The position numbers were made by a program, and so were the translations under genes. 64,000 bases of DNA from CBDESN01 sp965242495 (GTDB lineage Bacteria; Pseudomonadota; Alphaproteobacteria; MPNO01): the NCBI GenBank assembly GCA_965242495.1, contig OZ251446.1:1860001-1924000 (forward strand), read 5' to 3'. The notes beneath the pieces were generated by a model. It was not told where the DNA came from. It saw only the letters and a list, made by a program, of their open reading frames with translations, and did no database searches. Below, piece by piece: positions 50,953 to 58,674 of this stretch (position 1 is its first letter; each line of letters begins with the position of its first letter).

Positions 50953-51972
50953 ATGAAACACGCAATTCTCGCCGGCGCGGCGGCGGCGATCTGCGCCGCA
51001 GGAGCGTTCCCCGCGACGGGCGCCGAGACGCTCCGCATCGATTCCTGGGTCTCGCCCAAACACCAGCAGAACTCGGTGGCGCTGCCGACCTGGATCAAGA
51101 ATCTCGAACGGGCGAGCGGCGGCCGTCTCACGGCGAAGATCTCGTTCCCGCCGCGGGTCCACCCGAAGACCATGTTCGACCGCGCCAAGTCCGGCGTCGC
51201 CGACGTGACCTGGAGCTTCCACGGCTATACCCCGGGCCGGTTCACCCTCACCAAGATCGTCGAACTGCCGGGCCTCGACGCCTCGGCCTACGAGGCCACC
51301 GTGGCCTATTGGCGCATCCACCAGCGGCATCTCGCCAAGGCGAACGAACATGCCGGCGTCAAGCTGCTCGCCGTGTTCAGCCATGGTCCGGGCATCATCC
51401 AGACCAAGACCAAAATCACCTCGCTCGACCAGTTGAAGGGCCTCAAGATCCGCGTCGGCGGCGGCGTCGGCGGCCAGGTCGGCAAGGCGCTCGGCGTGGT
51501 CGGCATCCTCGCGCCCGCGCCCAAGGTCTACGAAATCCTCTCGCAGGGCGTCGCCGACGGCATCTTCATGCCGATGGAGACCAAGCAGAGCTTCAACCTC
51601 AAGGAGGTCGTCCCCTTCAACCTGATCGCGCCGGGCGGGCTCTACTACGGCAGCTTCTTCGTCGCCATGAACCCGGCCAAGTACAACAGCCTGTCGCGGG
51701 AAGACCGGGCCGCGGTCGACAAGGCGTCGGGCGAAGCCCTGACCCAGGTCATCGGCCGCGCCTGGGCCAAGGGCGACGACGAGGGCCTCGCCGCCGCCAA
51801 GGCCGCGGGCAACGACATCCGCGTCGCCGAACCGGCCCTGGCGAAGGCGTTCAAGGCGCGCTTCGCGGCGATCGAACGGGGCTGGATCGAGGAGGCCGAC
51901 GCCAAGGGCGTCGATGCGGCCGCGGCCCTCGCCGACCTCCGCGCCGAGGTGGCCAAGTTGAAGAAGATGTAG
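50953..51972 (+). CDS. dctP: TRAP transporter substrate-binding protein (DctP family)
   Basis: A 339-residue periplasmic receptor. The signal peptide is MKHAILAGAAAAICAAGAFP, cleaved near ATGAE. DctP features are LRIDSWVSPKHQQNSVALP, a basic carboxylate-pairing region KGLKIRVGGG (Arg), and GVADGIFMPMETKQSFNLKE. It captures an organic anion for the DctQM permease using the sodium or proton gradient. The sequence AGGAGGCAAGCA before ATG 50953 fixes the start. The ligand could be a keto acid, aromatic acid or other carboxylate, presumably metabolised by the downstream genes. Confidence 0.93.
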   Translation: MKHAILAGAAAAICAAGAFPATGAETLRIDSWVSPKHQQNSVALPTWIKNLERASGGRLTAKISFPPRVHPKTMFDRAKSGVADVTWSFHGYTPGRFTLTKIVELPGLDASAYEATVAYWRIHQRHLAKANEHAGVKLLAVFSHGPGIIQTKTKITSLDQLKGLKIRVGGGVGGQVGKALGVVGILAPAPKVYEILSQGVADGIFMPMETKQSFNLKEVVPFNLIAPGGLYYGSFFVAMNPAKYNSLSREDRAAVDKASGEALTQVIGRAWAKGDDEGLAAAKAAGNDIRVAEPALAKAFKARFAAIERGWIEEADAKGVDAAAALADLRAEVAKLKKM

Positions 51973-51996
51973 CGAAGCCGAAGAACCGACCCGGAC

Positions 51997-52035
51997 GCGC
52001 CCCGCCCTCCGCCGCCCCGGCGGGGAGCGGGGCGC
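51997..52035 (+). promoter_or_regulatory. Intercistronic hairpin between dctP and dctQ
   Basis: Arms GCGCCCCGC (51997-52005) and GCGGGGCGC (52027-52035) pair perfectly, with further G-C pairing inside. No T tract follows, so it is more likely an mRNA-stabilising or attenuating structure than a full terminator. It would raise receptor level relative to permease. Confidence 0.55.
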
Positions 52036-52060
52036 CCCGCATGACGGGCGAGCGCACGCC

Positions 52061-52603
52061 GTGACCGAGTCGCCGGTCGAAGCGCCCGCGGCCCCCGCCG
52101 CGCAGGGTTGGCCGGACCGCTGGCTCGACCTCCTGCTCGGCGGGGGCGCCGCGGTCATCCTGTTCTTCCTCATGCTGGTCACCTTCGTGGACGTGCTGGG
52201 CCGGGAGGCGTTCGCAGCACCGCTGCCGGGCGGCTTCGAGATCACCGAGATCATGATGGGAGCGCTGATCTTCACCGCCTTGCCGGTGGTCAGCCGCCGC
52301 GAAGAGCACGTGGTGATCGACCTCCTGGACGGAATCACGCCGCGCGGCGCGGCGCGGCCCCGCGCGGTCGTCGTCAACCTGGCGAGCGCCCTCGTCCTCG
52401 GCGTCATCGCCTGGCAGACCTGGACGCTGGCGGCGCAGCTGGGCGCCTATCGCGACGTGACCGAAATACTGGAGATCCCGGTGGCGCCGATCGTCTATCT
52501 CATCTCGGTCATGAGCGGCCTGACGACGCTGACGCTGATCGCCAATGCGTGGCGCGACGCGCGTGGGCCGGGCGCGCGCCGGCCCGCTCCTCCGTCGGCC
52601 TGA
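52061..52603 (+). CDS. dctQ: TRAP transporter small permease (DctQ family)
   Basis: A 180-residue inner-membrane protein with four transmembrane helices, the first being GGAAVILFFLMLVTFVDVLG followed by the conserved RE. ITEIMMGALIFTALPVVSRR and HVVIDLL are typical DctQ signatures. The start is GTG 52061. It pairs with DctM; the gap to dctM is 12 bases. Confidence 0.9.
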   Translation: MTESPVEAPAAPAAQGWPDRWLDLLLGGGAAVILFFLMLVTFVDVLGREAFAAPLPGGFEITEIMMGALIFTALPVVSRREEHVVIDLLDGITPRGAARPRAVVVNLASALVLGVIAWQTWTLAAQLGAYRDVTEILEIPVAPIVYLISVMSGLTTLTLIANAWRDARGPGARRPAPPSA

Positions 52604-52615
52604 CCGGCCGCGGCC

Positions 52616-53911
52616 ATGGCCGAATCCCTCCTCGGCTTCGCGGTTCTGCTGCTGCTGGTGTTCCTGCGGCTGCCGATCGCCTTCGCCATGGCGATCGTCG
52701 GCGTCGCCGGGTTCGCGCTGCTGGTCAACTGGCAGGCCTCCTTCGCCCTGGTCGGGCAGACCATCTTCGGGACCGCGCTCACCTACGAACTGTCGGTCCT
52801 GCCGCTGTTCATCCTGATGGGGAACTTCGTCAACCGCGCCGGACTCTCGCAGGAACTCTACGACGCCTCGCACGCCTTCCTCGGCCACCGGCGCGGCGGG
52901 CTGGCGATGGCCACCATCGTCGCCTGCGGCGGGTTCAGCGCCATCTGCGGCTCCAGCCTCGCCACCGCGGCCACGATGTCGAAGGTCGCCATGCCGTCGA
53001 TGCGCCGCTACGGCTACGCCGACAGCCTGGCCGCCGGGGCCATCGCCGCCGGCGGCACGCTGGGGATCCTGATTCCGCCCAGCGTCATCCTGGTGATCTA
53101 CGGCATCCTCACCGAGACCAGCATCGGCAAGCTGTTCGCCGCCGGCGTGCTGCCGGGGCTGGTCGGCATCCTCTTCTATCTGGGCGCGGTGCAGCTGGTC
53201 ATCCGGCGCACGCCGTCGCTGGGGCCGCCCGCCGAGCGCACCGGCTGGCCGGGCCGGCTCCGCGCCCTGGCCGGCGTGTGGGGCGTCATCCTGCTGTTCG
53301 TCCTGGTGATGGGCGGCATCTACACCGGCGCCTTCACCCCGACCGAAGCCGCCGGCATCGGCGCCTTCTGCGGGCTCCTCTTCGCCCTCTACCGGCGGGC
53401 GCTCACCTGGCGGATATTGGGCGCCGTCCTCGCCGACAGCGCGCGGACGACGGCGATGCTGTTCACGATCCTGTTCGGCGCCCTGCTGTTCGCCAACTTC
53501 GTCAACACCGCCGGGCTGCCGACCGCGCTGATCGAGTTCGCCAACGGCTTCGACGTGGCGCCGATCGTCGTCATCGCCATCATCCTGGCGATCTACGTCC
53601 TGTTGGGCTGCGTGTTCGAGAGCCTGTCGATGCTGCTGTTGACGATCCCGGTATTCTTCCCGCTGGTCGCCGAGCTCGGCTACGATCTGATCTGGTTCGG
53701 CATCGTCGCCGTCGTCGTCACCGAGATCAGCCTGATCACCCCGCCGGTCGGGCTCAACGTCTTCGTCCTGCGCGGCATGCTCCCCGAGATCTCCACCGGC
53801 GTCATATTCCGGGGCGTCACGCCGTTCTGGTGCGCCGACATCGCGAGGCTCGCTCTGCTGGTCGGCGCGCCCGGGATATCGCTGGCGCTGCCGGGGCTGT
53901 TCTTCGGATAG
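52616..53911 (+). CDS. dctM: TRAP transporter large permease (DctM family)
   Basis: A 431-residue polytopic permease with about 12 hydrophobic segments. The family signatures include ILMGNFVNRAGLSQELYD, CGGFSAICGSSLATAATM, GGTLGILIPPSVILVIYG and TEISLITPPVGLNVFVL. It forms the translocation path energised by an ion gradient. Last gene of the three-gene transporter. Confidence 0.95.
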   Translation: MAESLLGFAVLLLLVFLRLPIAFAMAIVGVAGFALLVNWQASFALVGQTIFGTALTYELSVLPLFILMGNFVNRAGLSQELYDASHAFLGHRRGGLAMATIVACGGFSAICGSSLATAATMSKVAMPSMRRYGYADSLAAGAIAAGGTLGILIPPSVILVIYGILTETSIGKLFAAGVLPGLVGILFYLGAVQLVIRRTPSLGPPAERTGWPGRLRALAGVWGVILLFVLVMGGIYTGAFTPTEAAGIGAFCGLLFALYRRALTWRILGAVLADSARTTAMLFTILFGALLFANFVNTAGLPTALIEFANGFDVAPIVVIAIILAIYVLLGCVFESLSMLLLTIPVFFPLVAELGYDLIWFGIVAVVVTEISLITPPVGLNVFVLRGMLPEISTGVIFRGVTPFWCADIARLALLVGAPGISLALPGLFFG

Positions 53912-53932
53912 CAGGGCGGCCCGGCGGCGGCG

Positions 53933-54367
53933 TCACCGGGCGTCTCGTTCGCCCCGCCCGCCCGGTTCGCGGAGCCGCGCGGCCTTGGCTTCGAGGCGCC
54001 GCTTCTGGCGCTCCTTGTCGATGACGAAGCGGACGTGCCTGGCCGCGCCCACGCGGTCGAGCTCGTCCCGCACCTCGATCTCGAGCGTGACGCGGCGGCC
54101 GTCGACGCCGGCGACCGCGGCGCGCACCTCCACCCACATGCCCAGGAGGGTTGCGCCCAGATGGTCGATTTCGATCCGCGCGCCCACCGTGTCCTCGCCG
54201 TCGTCGAGATGCGCCTGCATCCAGTCGCGGCAGGTGCGCTCGATGTCGAGGGCCATCGACGGGGTGGAGTAGACCCGCAGCTCGTCCCCCATATGGCCGG
54301 TCGTGCGCTCCGCGTCGATGGCGATGCGCCTCGTCGTCGTCAGCCCTTCGACCAGACTGTCCTTCAT
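53933..54367 (-). CDS. Hotdog-fold thioesterase (FlK-like)
   Basis: A 144-residue single hotdog domain. The TPSMALDIERTCRDWM segment, with EDTVGARIEIDHLGATLLGM, resembles the fluoroacetyl-CoA thioesterase-like family, where Thr, Glu and His are catalytic. It should hydrolyse a small acyl-CoA. It lies 15 bases downstream of the acyl-CoA ligase on the same strand, convergent with dctM. An opposing ligase and thioesterase pair suggests control of a CoA pool. Confidence 0.82.
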   Translation of the reverse strand: MKDSLVEGLTTTRRIAIDAERTTGHMGDELRVYSTPSMALDIERTCRDWMQAHLDDGEDTVGARIEIDHLGATLLGMWVEVRAAVAGVDGRRVTLEIEVRDELDRVGAARHVRFVIDKERQKRRLEAKAARLREPGGRGERDAR

Positions 54368-54382
54368 CGTCGTCCGACCCCT

Positions 54383-55930
54383 CTATGCCGATCCGAACCT
54401 GCGGCGGAGCTCCGTCTTGAGGATCTTGCCCATGGCGCTCTTCGGCAGCTCGTCCACGAAGGCCGTCCGGCGCGGGATCTTGTAGCCGCCGATCTTGCCG
54501 CGGCAGTGCTCGACCACCTCCGCCTCGGTGAGCGCGAACCCCGGCGCCGGCACGATCACCGCGAGCAGCGCCTCGCCATAGGTATCGTCCGGCACGCCGA
54601 TCACCGCCGCCTCGTGGACGCCGGGATGCCGGTACAGCGCCGCCTCGACCTCCGACGAGTACACGTTCTCGCCGCCGGTGACGATCATGTCCTTTTTGCG
54701 ATCAAGCAGATAGACGTAGCCGTCGCCGTCGACCCGCGCCACATCGCCGGTGCGGAACCAGCCGTCCCGGAAGGCGCGTCGGTTCTCTTCCGGCCGGTTG
54801 AGATAGCCGAGAGTGACGTTGGGGCCGCGCACCGTGATCTCGCCCGCCTCGCCGGTCGCGACTTCGTCGCCGCCGTCGTCTTTGATCCGGAGATCGAGCC
54901 CGATCACCGGGCGCCCCGCCGACCGCAAGCGCTCGAAGCGCCCGGTCCGGAGCGCCTCCCGGTGCTCCTCCATGTCGAGGGTGGTCAGGATCGGCGACGT
55001 CTCGGTCAGACCGTAGCCCTGCTGCAGCTCGGCCCCGGGGAGGCGCTCCATGGCGCGCCGTATCCACTCCACCGCCATCGGCGCCGAGCCGTAGAACAGC
55101 AGGCGGAGGCTCGACAGGTCGAAGGCTTCGATGTCCTCCTCCTGGAGCATCAGGATGACCATCGTGGGCGCCAGCATCGCCTTGGTCACGCGGTGCGCGG
55201 CGATCGCCTCCAAGAGCGCCCGGCCGGAGAATTGCGGCAGGAAGGCGTGGGCGGCGCCCATCAGGGTGAAGGCGGTGCCCAGGAGATCCGCCGAGTGGAA
55301 CATCGGCGCGGCGTGGAGATACACGTCGTCGGGATGCGCCCGCAAGGCGGGCGCCACCTGCATGCCGTTGGCGTAGACGTTGCGATGGCTGAGCCGCACC
55401 CCCTTGCCGCGCCCGGTGGTCCCGCCGGTGTACAGCAGGATCGCATCGTCGTCCTCGGCGCTCTCATGCGCCGCCGCCGGCGAAGTCTCGGCGAGCAGCG
55501 CCTCGTAGTCGGGGCCGGATCCAGGAGAGGGAGCGGCGGCGGGCGCGACGCGGATCGTGCTGTCGCGCCAGGGCGCGAGCTCGCCGGCCGCGGCCAGCCC
55601 CGCCAGCGCCTCCTCGACGAACAGCAGCCGACAGCCGGCATCCTCCAGGATGAAACGGATTTCGGGCGGCGCGAGACGGATGTTGACCGGCACCGGCGCC
55701 GCCCCCGTCCAGTACCCGGCATGGATGATCTCGGCGTGGCGGAAGCCGTTGCGGCTGAGGATGCCGTAGCGGTCGCCGGCGCCGACGCCGAAGCGCCGCA
55801 GGACCGCGCCGGCGCGCCGGACCCGGTCGGTGAACGCGGCGTAGGTGAACCGCCCCTCGAAATCCACGACGGCGGTGCGCGCGCCGTAGAGCCTGCGCGC
55901 GCGGTCGAGCGCCGAAACCATCGTCAGCAT
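54383..55930 (-). CDS. AMP-forming acyl-CoA ligase
   Basis: A 515-residue ANL-superfamily enzyme that activates a carboxylic acid with ATP and joins it to CoA. The P-loop-like LLYTGGTTGRGKGV, the ATP-binding QQGYGLTETSP, the hinge YLLDRKKDMIVTGGENVY, and the catalytic Lys in LPKSAMGKILKTELR are all present. ATG 55930 is preferred (MLTMVSALDRA). The substrate could be the TRAP-imported acid. It diverges from bfr. Confidence 0.93.
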   Translation of the reverse strand: MLTMVSALDRARRLYGARTAVVDFEGRFTYAAFTDRVRRAGAVLRRFGVGAGDRYGILSRNGFRHAEIIHAGYWTGAAPVPVNIRLAPPEIRFILEDAGCRLLFVEEALAGLAAAGELAPWRDSTIRVAPAAAPSPGSGPDYEALLAETSPAAAHESAEDDDAILLYTGGTTGRGKGVRLSHRNVYANGMQVAPALRAHPDDVYLHAAPMFHSADLLGTAFTLMGAAHAFLPQFSGRALLEAIAAHRVTKAMLAPTMVILMLQEEDIEAFDLSSLRLLFYGSAPMAVEWIRRAMERLPGAELQQGYGLTETSPILTTLDMEEHREALRTGRFERLRSAGRPVIGLDLRIKDDGGDEVATGEAGEITVRGPNVTLGYLNRPEENRRAFRDGWFRTGDVARVDGDGYVYLLDRKKDMIVTGGENVYSSEVEAALYRHPGVHEAAVIGVPDDTYGEALLAVIVPAPGFALTEAEVVEHCRGKIGGYKIPRRTAFVDELPKSAMGKILKTELRRRFGSA

Positions 55931-55992
55931 GGCGCAGCCCTCCGCCGGACGACCTCCGGCCAATCTATCACACCGGCCCGGCCCGCGGCGGC

Positions 55993-56020
55993 TTGACGGA
56001 TGCGATATGCGGACTAAATC
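55993..56020 (+). promoter_or_regulatory. Candidate promoter of bfr
   Basis: TTGACG (55993-55998) and TAAATC (56015-56020) are separated by 16 bases in a locally A+T-richer stretch about 33 bases before the bfr ATG. TACAAT at 56023 is an alternative -10 without a good -35. No clear Fur or Irr box was seen. Confidence 0.35.
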
Positions 56021-56052
56021 AATACAATGCCCCGGAACGGGAGGGGAAGCGG

Positions 56053-56532
56053 ATGAAGAGCGAACCGGGCGTCGTCGACCGGCTGAACGCGGTGCTGAAG
56101 AACGAGCTCACCGCGGTGAGCCAGTATTTCCTGCACGCGCGCATGCTCCGCAACTGGGGCGTGACCAGGCTCGCGAAGTCGGAGCACGACCAGTCCATCG
56201 ACGAGATGCGCCATGCCGACGAGCTCATCGAGCGTATCCTGTTCCTCGAAGGCCGGCCCGACATGCAGAATCTGGGCAAGCTCATGATCGGCAAGGACGT
56301 GAAGGAGATGCTGGAGTACGACCTCGCCTTCGAGAACGAGGCCCTTCCCGAGCTGCGCGCCGGGATCGCCCATTGCGAGGCCGTCGGCGACTACGTGACC
56401 CAGCGCCTGCTGCGGGAGATTCTGCGCAGCGAGGAGAAGCACGTCGACTGGCTGGAGACGCAGTTCGACCTGATCGAACGGATGGGGCTGGAGAACTACG
56501 TCCAGCTCCAGAGCGGCGCCGACGAAGGCTGA
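56053..56532 (+). CDS. bfr: Bacterioferritin
   Basis: A 159-residue four-helix-bundle iron-storage protein. Ferroxidase ligands are present: Glu in LNAVLKNELTAVSQYF, Glu and His in SIDEMRHADELIERI, and Glu and His in LRSEEKHVDWLETQ. The Met of DEMRHA is the haem ligand, so it is the haem-binding type. It forms a 24-mer that oxidises and stores iron. The ribosome site GGGAGGGGAAGCGG fixes ATG 56053. It is unusual as the first gene ahead of a catabolic run; CoxG follows 12 bases later. Confidence 0.95.
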   Translation: MKSEPGVVDRLNAVLKNELTAVSQYFLHARMLRNWGVTRLAKSEHDQSIDEMRHADELIERILFLEGRPDMQNLGKLMIGKDVKEMLEYDLAFENEALPELRAGIAHCEAVGDYVTQRLLREILRSEEKHVDWLETQFDLIERMGLENYVQLQSGADEG

Positions 56533-56544
56533 GGCGGCGGCGCG

Positions 56545-57024
56545 GTGAAGATCGAGGACTCGTTCACGGTCGATGCGCCGGCCGAGCGCGTGTGGCGGAT
56601 GATCACCGCCCCCCAGGTCGTGGCCCCCTGCGTGCCGGGCTGCGAGGCGGTGGAGGCGACCGGGCCCGACAGCTACAGGGCGCGGGTCAAGGTCGCCGTC
56701 GGGCCGATCAAGACGACGTTCGAGGTGACCGTCGAAGTGACCGAGGAGCGCCCGCCGTCCTTCGCCGCCAGCGTGACCCGGGGCGAGGAAGGCGGCCGGG
56801 CCAGCACGCTGACCGCGCGCAACACGCTGCATCTCACCTCCCTCGACGGCGGCGGGACGGAGGTGCGCTACGCCTCGGAGGTCTCGATCTTCGGCCGGCT
56901 CGGCAAGTTCGGGCTCGGCATCATGAAGAAGAAAGCCAAGGCGTTGGGCGCGGAATTCGCCCGCTCCTTCCGCGAGGCGGTCGAGGCCGGGCCGCCTCGG
57001 GAGCCGCCCCGGGAGCCGGCATGA
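56545..57024 (+). CDS. SRPBCC/CoxG-like protein
   Basis: A 159-residue START-like protein related to carbon monoxide dehydrogenase subunit G. The N-terminus FTVDAPAERVWRMITAPQVV, CVPGCEAVEATGPD and YRARVKVAVGPIKTTFEV are typical. CoxG relatives recruit molybdenum hydroxylases to the membrane or bind hydrophobic ligands, but no molybdenum enzyme is encoded here. It starts with GTG and ends in an ATGA overlap with the next gene. Its role in this cluster is open. Confidence 0.85.
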   Translation: MKIEDSFTVDAPAERVWRMITAPQVVAPCVPGCEAVEATGPDSYRARVKVAVGPIKTTFEVTVEVTEERPPSFAASVTRGEEGGRASTLTARNTLHLTSLDGGGTEVRYASEVSIFGRLGKFGLGIMKKKAKALGAEFARSFREAVEAGPPREPPREPA

Positions 57025-57563
57025 CGAACGCCGCGCCGGACGCCGCGCCCGAATATGCGCGCCGCTTCGTCGAGGCGCTCAAGGAGGCCGGCGTCGGCGT
57101 CGTTGCGGCCCTTCCCGAGTCGCTGCTGGCCTCGGTCTATCGGTTGTGCGAGCGGGACAACGCGATCCGCTACGTCCCGGTGTCCAACGAGGCCGACATG
57201 CCGGGCATCTGCGCCGGCGCCTATCTCGCCGGCAACCGCGCGGTGATGATCATGGAGAATTCGGGGCTCCGCCAGGCCTGCGAGCCGATCGCCCGGCTCG
57301 CCTTCCAGCACGCCATGCCGATGGTGATCGTCATGAGCCATCGCGGCGAATGGGGCGAGCAGAACTGGTGGGGCCACAACCACGCCCAGGTGATGGAGCC
57401 GCTCCTGGACGCGCTCCGCATTCCCTGCCGCTTCGTTCGCGCCCTCGACGAGATCGGACCCGCGATCAAGCGCGCCTTCCGCCACGCCGACGGCAGCAAC
57501 TGGCCGGTGGCGCTGGCGTTCGGCGGCGACTGCGTGGAGCTTCCCGACTATGCGAAGGATTGA
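57021..57563 (+). CDS. ThDP-dependent decarboxylase, PYR-domain subunit (ComD-like)
   Basis: A 180-residue subunit resembling the alpha chain of sulfopyruvate/phosphonopyruvate decarboxylases. The PYR domain is seen in GVGVVAALPESLLASVYRL, then VPVSNEADMPGICAGAYLAG, which contains the Glu that activates thiamine diphosphate. NSGLRQACEPIARL and MSHRGEWGEQNWWGH follow. It pairs with the next gene, which supplies the PP domain. The combined enzyme should decarboxylate a 2-oxo acid. Confidence 0.85.
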   Translation: MTNAAPDAAPEYARRFVEALKEAGVGVVAALPESLLASVYRLCERDNAIRYVPVSNEADMPGICAGAYLAGNRAVMIMENSGLRQACEPIARLAFQHAMPMVIVMSHRGEWGEQNWWGHNHAQVMEPLLDALRIPCRFVRALDEIGPAIKRAFRHADGSNWPVALAFGGDCVELPDYAKD

Positions 57564-58158
57564 CGTCTTCCGCGCCATCGCGCCGCTGATCGCGGCCGAG
57601 GATCTGCTGACCACCTCGATCGGCGCGACCTGGGACGACTGGTGGAACCACAAGCCGGCGGACAACACCTTCTTCACCGGCGTGCTGGGCTCGGTGTGCT
57701 CGACCGCCCTGGGGATCGCGATCTCGCTGCCGCACCGGCGCGTGATCGCCTTCGACAGCGACGGCTCGATGCTGATGAACACCGGCGTATTGTGCACGAT
57801 CGGGGATCAGCGCCCGCCCAACCTCACCGTGCTCGTGTTCGACAACGGCATCTACGAGAATATCGGCGGGCCGCCGACCCTGACCTCGCGCAACGCCGAC
57901 CTCGCCCGGATGGCCGCGGGCGCGGGCTGCCTCAACTGCGCCACCGAGACCGAGCTCGAACCGCTGCGCCGGGCGTTCGAGCGCATGCTGACCGACGACG
58001 AGATGGGCTTCCTGGTCGCCAAGATCGAGGCCGGCAAGCACCCCTGGGACTGGAAGGACCGCAAACCGACCGACGGCATCGAGGACAAATACCGCTTCCT
58101 CCGCTACGTCGAGCGACTCGAAGGCGTCGTAATCCACCCCGGCGCGCCGCAGAACTGA
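57550..58158 (+). CDS. ThDP-dependent decarboxylase, PP-domain subunit (ComE-like)
   Basis: A 202-residue partner of the preceding gene, overlapping it by 14 bases. The ThDP/Mg motif is IAFDSDGSMLMNTGVL with VFDNGIYENIGG about 25 residues later, the GDG...N pattern (here SDG) of the PP domain. Split decarboxylases of this type act on sulfopyruvate, phosphonopyruvate or similar C3 acids. The true substrate cannot be deduced. No comA-C genes for coenzyme M synthesis are present, so a catabolic function is more likely. Confidence 0.85.
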   Translation: MRRIDVFRAIAPLIAAEDLLTTSIGATWDDWWNHKPADNTFFTGVLGSVCSTALGIAISLPHRRVIAFDSDGSMLMNTGVLCTIGDQRPPNLTVLVFDNGIYENIGGPPTLTSRNADLARMAAGAGCLNCATETELEPLRRAFERMLTDDEMGFLVAKIEAGKHPWDWKDRKPTDGIEDKYRFLRYVERLEGVVIHPGAPQN

Positions 58159-58314
58159 CCAAGGCTGGTAGCCTCAAAGACGGGCTCGAGAACGGCCTTC
58201 TCCCGGAGCCGGGCCAGGGTCCGAACAAGCGGTCTGCGCCGTCGGCGGTAACCGACGAAGCTCCGTATCCGCGGCCATCGCAACGGATCGCCCGACAGAA
58301 ATTCCCCCCGCCGG

Positions 58315-58331
58315 GCAGGTCCGGGACCTGC
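58315..58331. terminator. Dyad between convergent genes, possible terminator
   Basis: GCAGGTCCGGGACCTGC is a perfect dyad 157 bases after the ComE-like stop and 38 bases beyond the opposite gene's stop. There is no T tract, so factor-independent termination is uncertain. No gene was seen in the rest of 58159-58369. Confidence 0.3.
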
Positions 58332-58369
58332 GCCGCCCGCGGGCAAGTCCCGCGCCGCCGCCGCGCCGG

Positions 58370-58651
58370 TCAATCCGGTTCGTAGACCAGCCGGACGTCG
58401 CCGAGATCGACGACGTAGATGCGGCCGTCCCACCAACGGCATATCGGCGCGGCGGCGCCGTCGGTCGCTTCGGTCAGCGGCTCCTCGCCGGTCGGCGGGC
58501 CGAGCCGGTCCTCGGAGAAGCTCGCCAGCGGCTCCCCGGTCACGAGCAGGTTCGACATGTCGATCTCGTCGTCCGGGTCCTTGTGGTCGATGAGCCAGTC
58601 CATGAAGTCGATCAGCTCGTCCTCCGTCGGCTCGCGCACGTCCTCCGCCAT
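58370..58651 (-). CDS. 93-residue acidic protein downstream of hyuB
   Basis: A small, strongly acidic protein I do not recognise. The N-terminal half is helical and charged (DELIDFMDWLIDHKDPDDE). The C-terminal half reads ICRWWDGRIYVVDLGDVRLV, which looks like beta strands. It begins 23 bases after the hydantoinase B gene and is probably co-transcribed. A small third subunit or assembly factor of that enzyme is a reasonable guess, given that related carboxylases have extra small subunits, but there is no sequence proof. Confidence 0.7.
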   Translation of the reverse strand: MAEDVREPTEDELIDFMDWLIDHKDPDDEIDMSNLLVTGEPLASFSEDRLGPPTGEEPLTEATDGAAAPICRWWDGRIYVVDLGDVRLVYEPD

Positions 58652-58674
58652 GGGTCGCTCTCCTCCCCGTCCCG

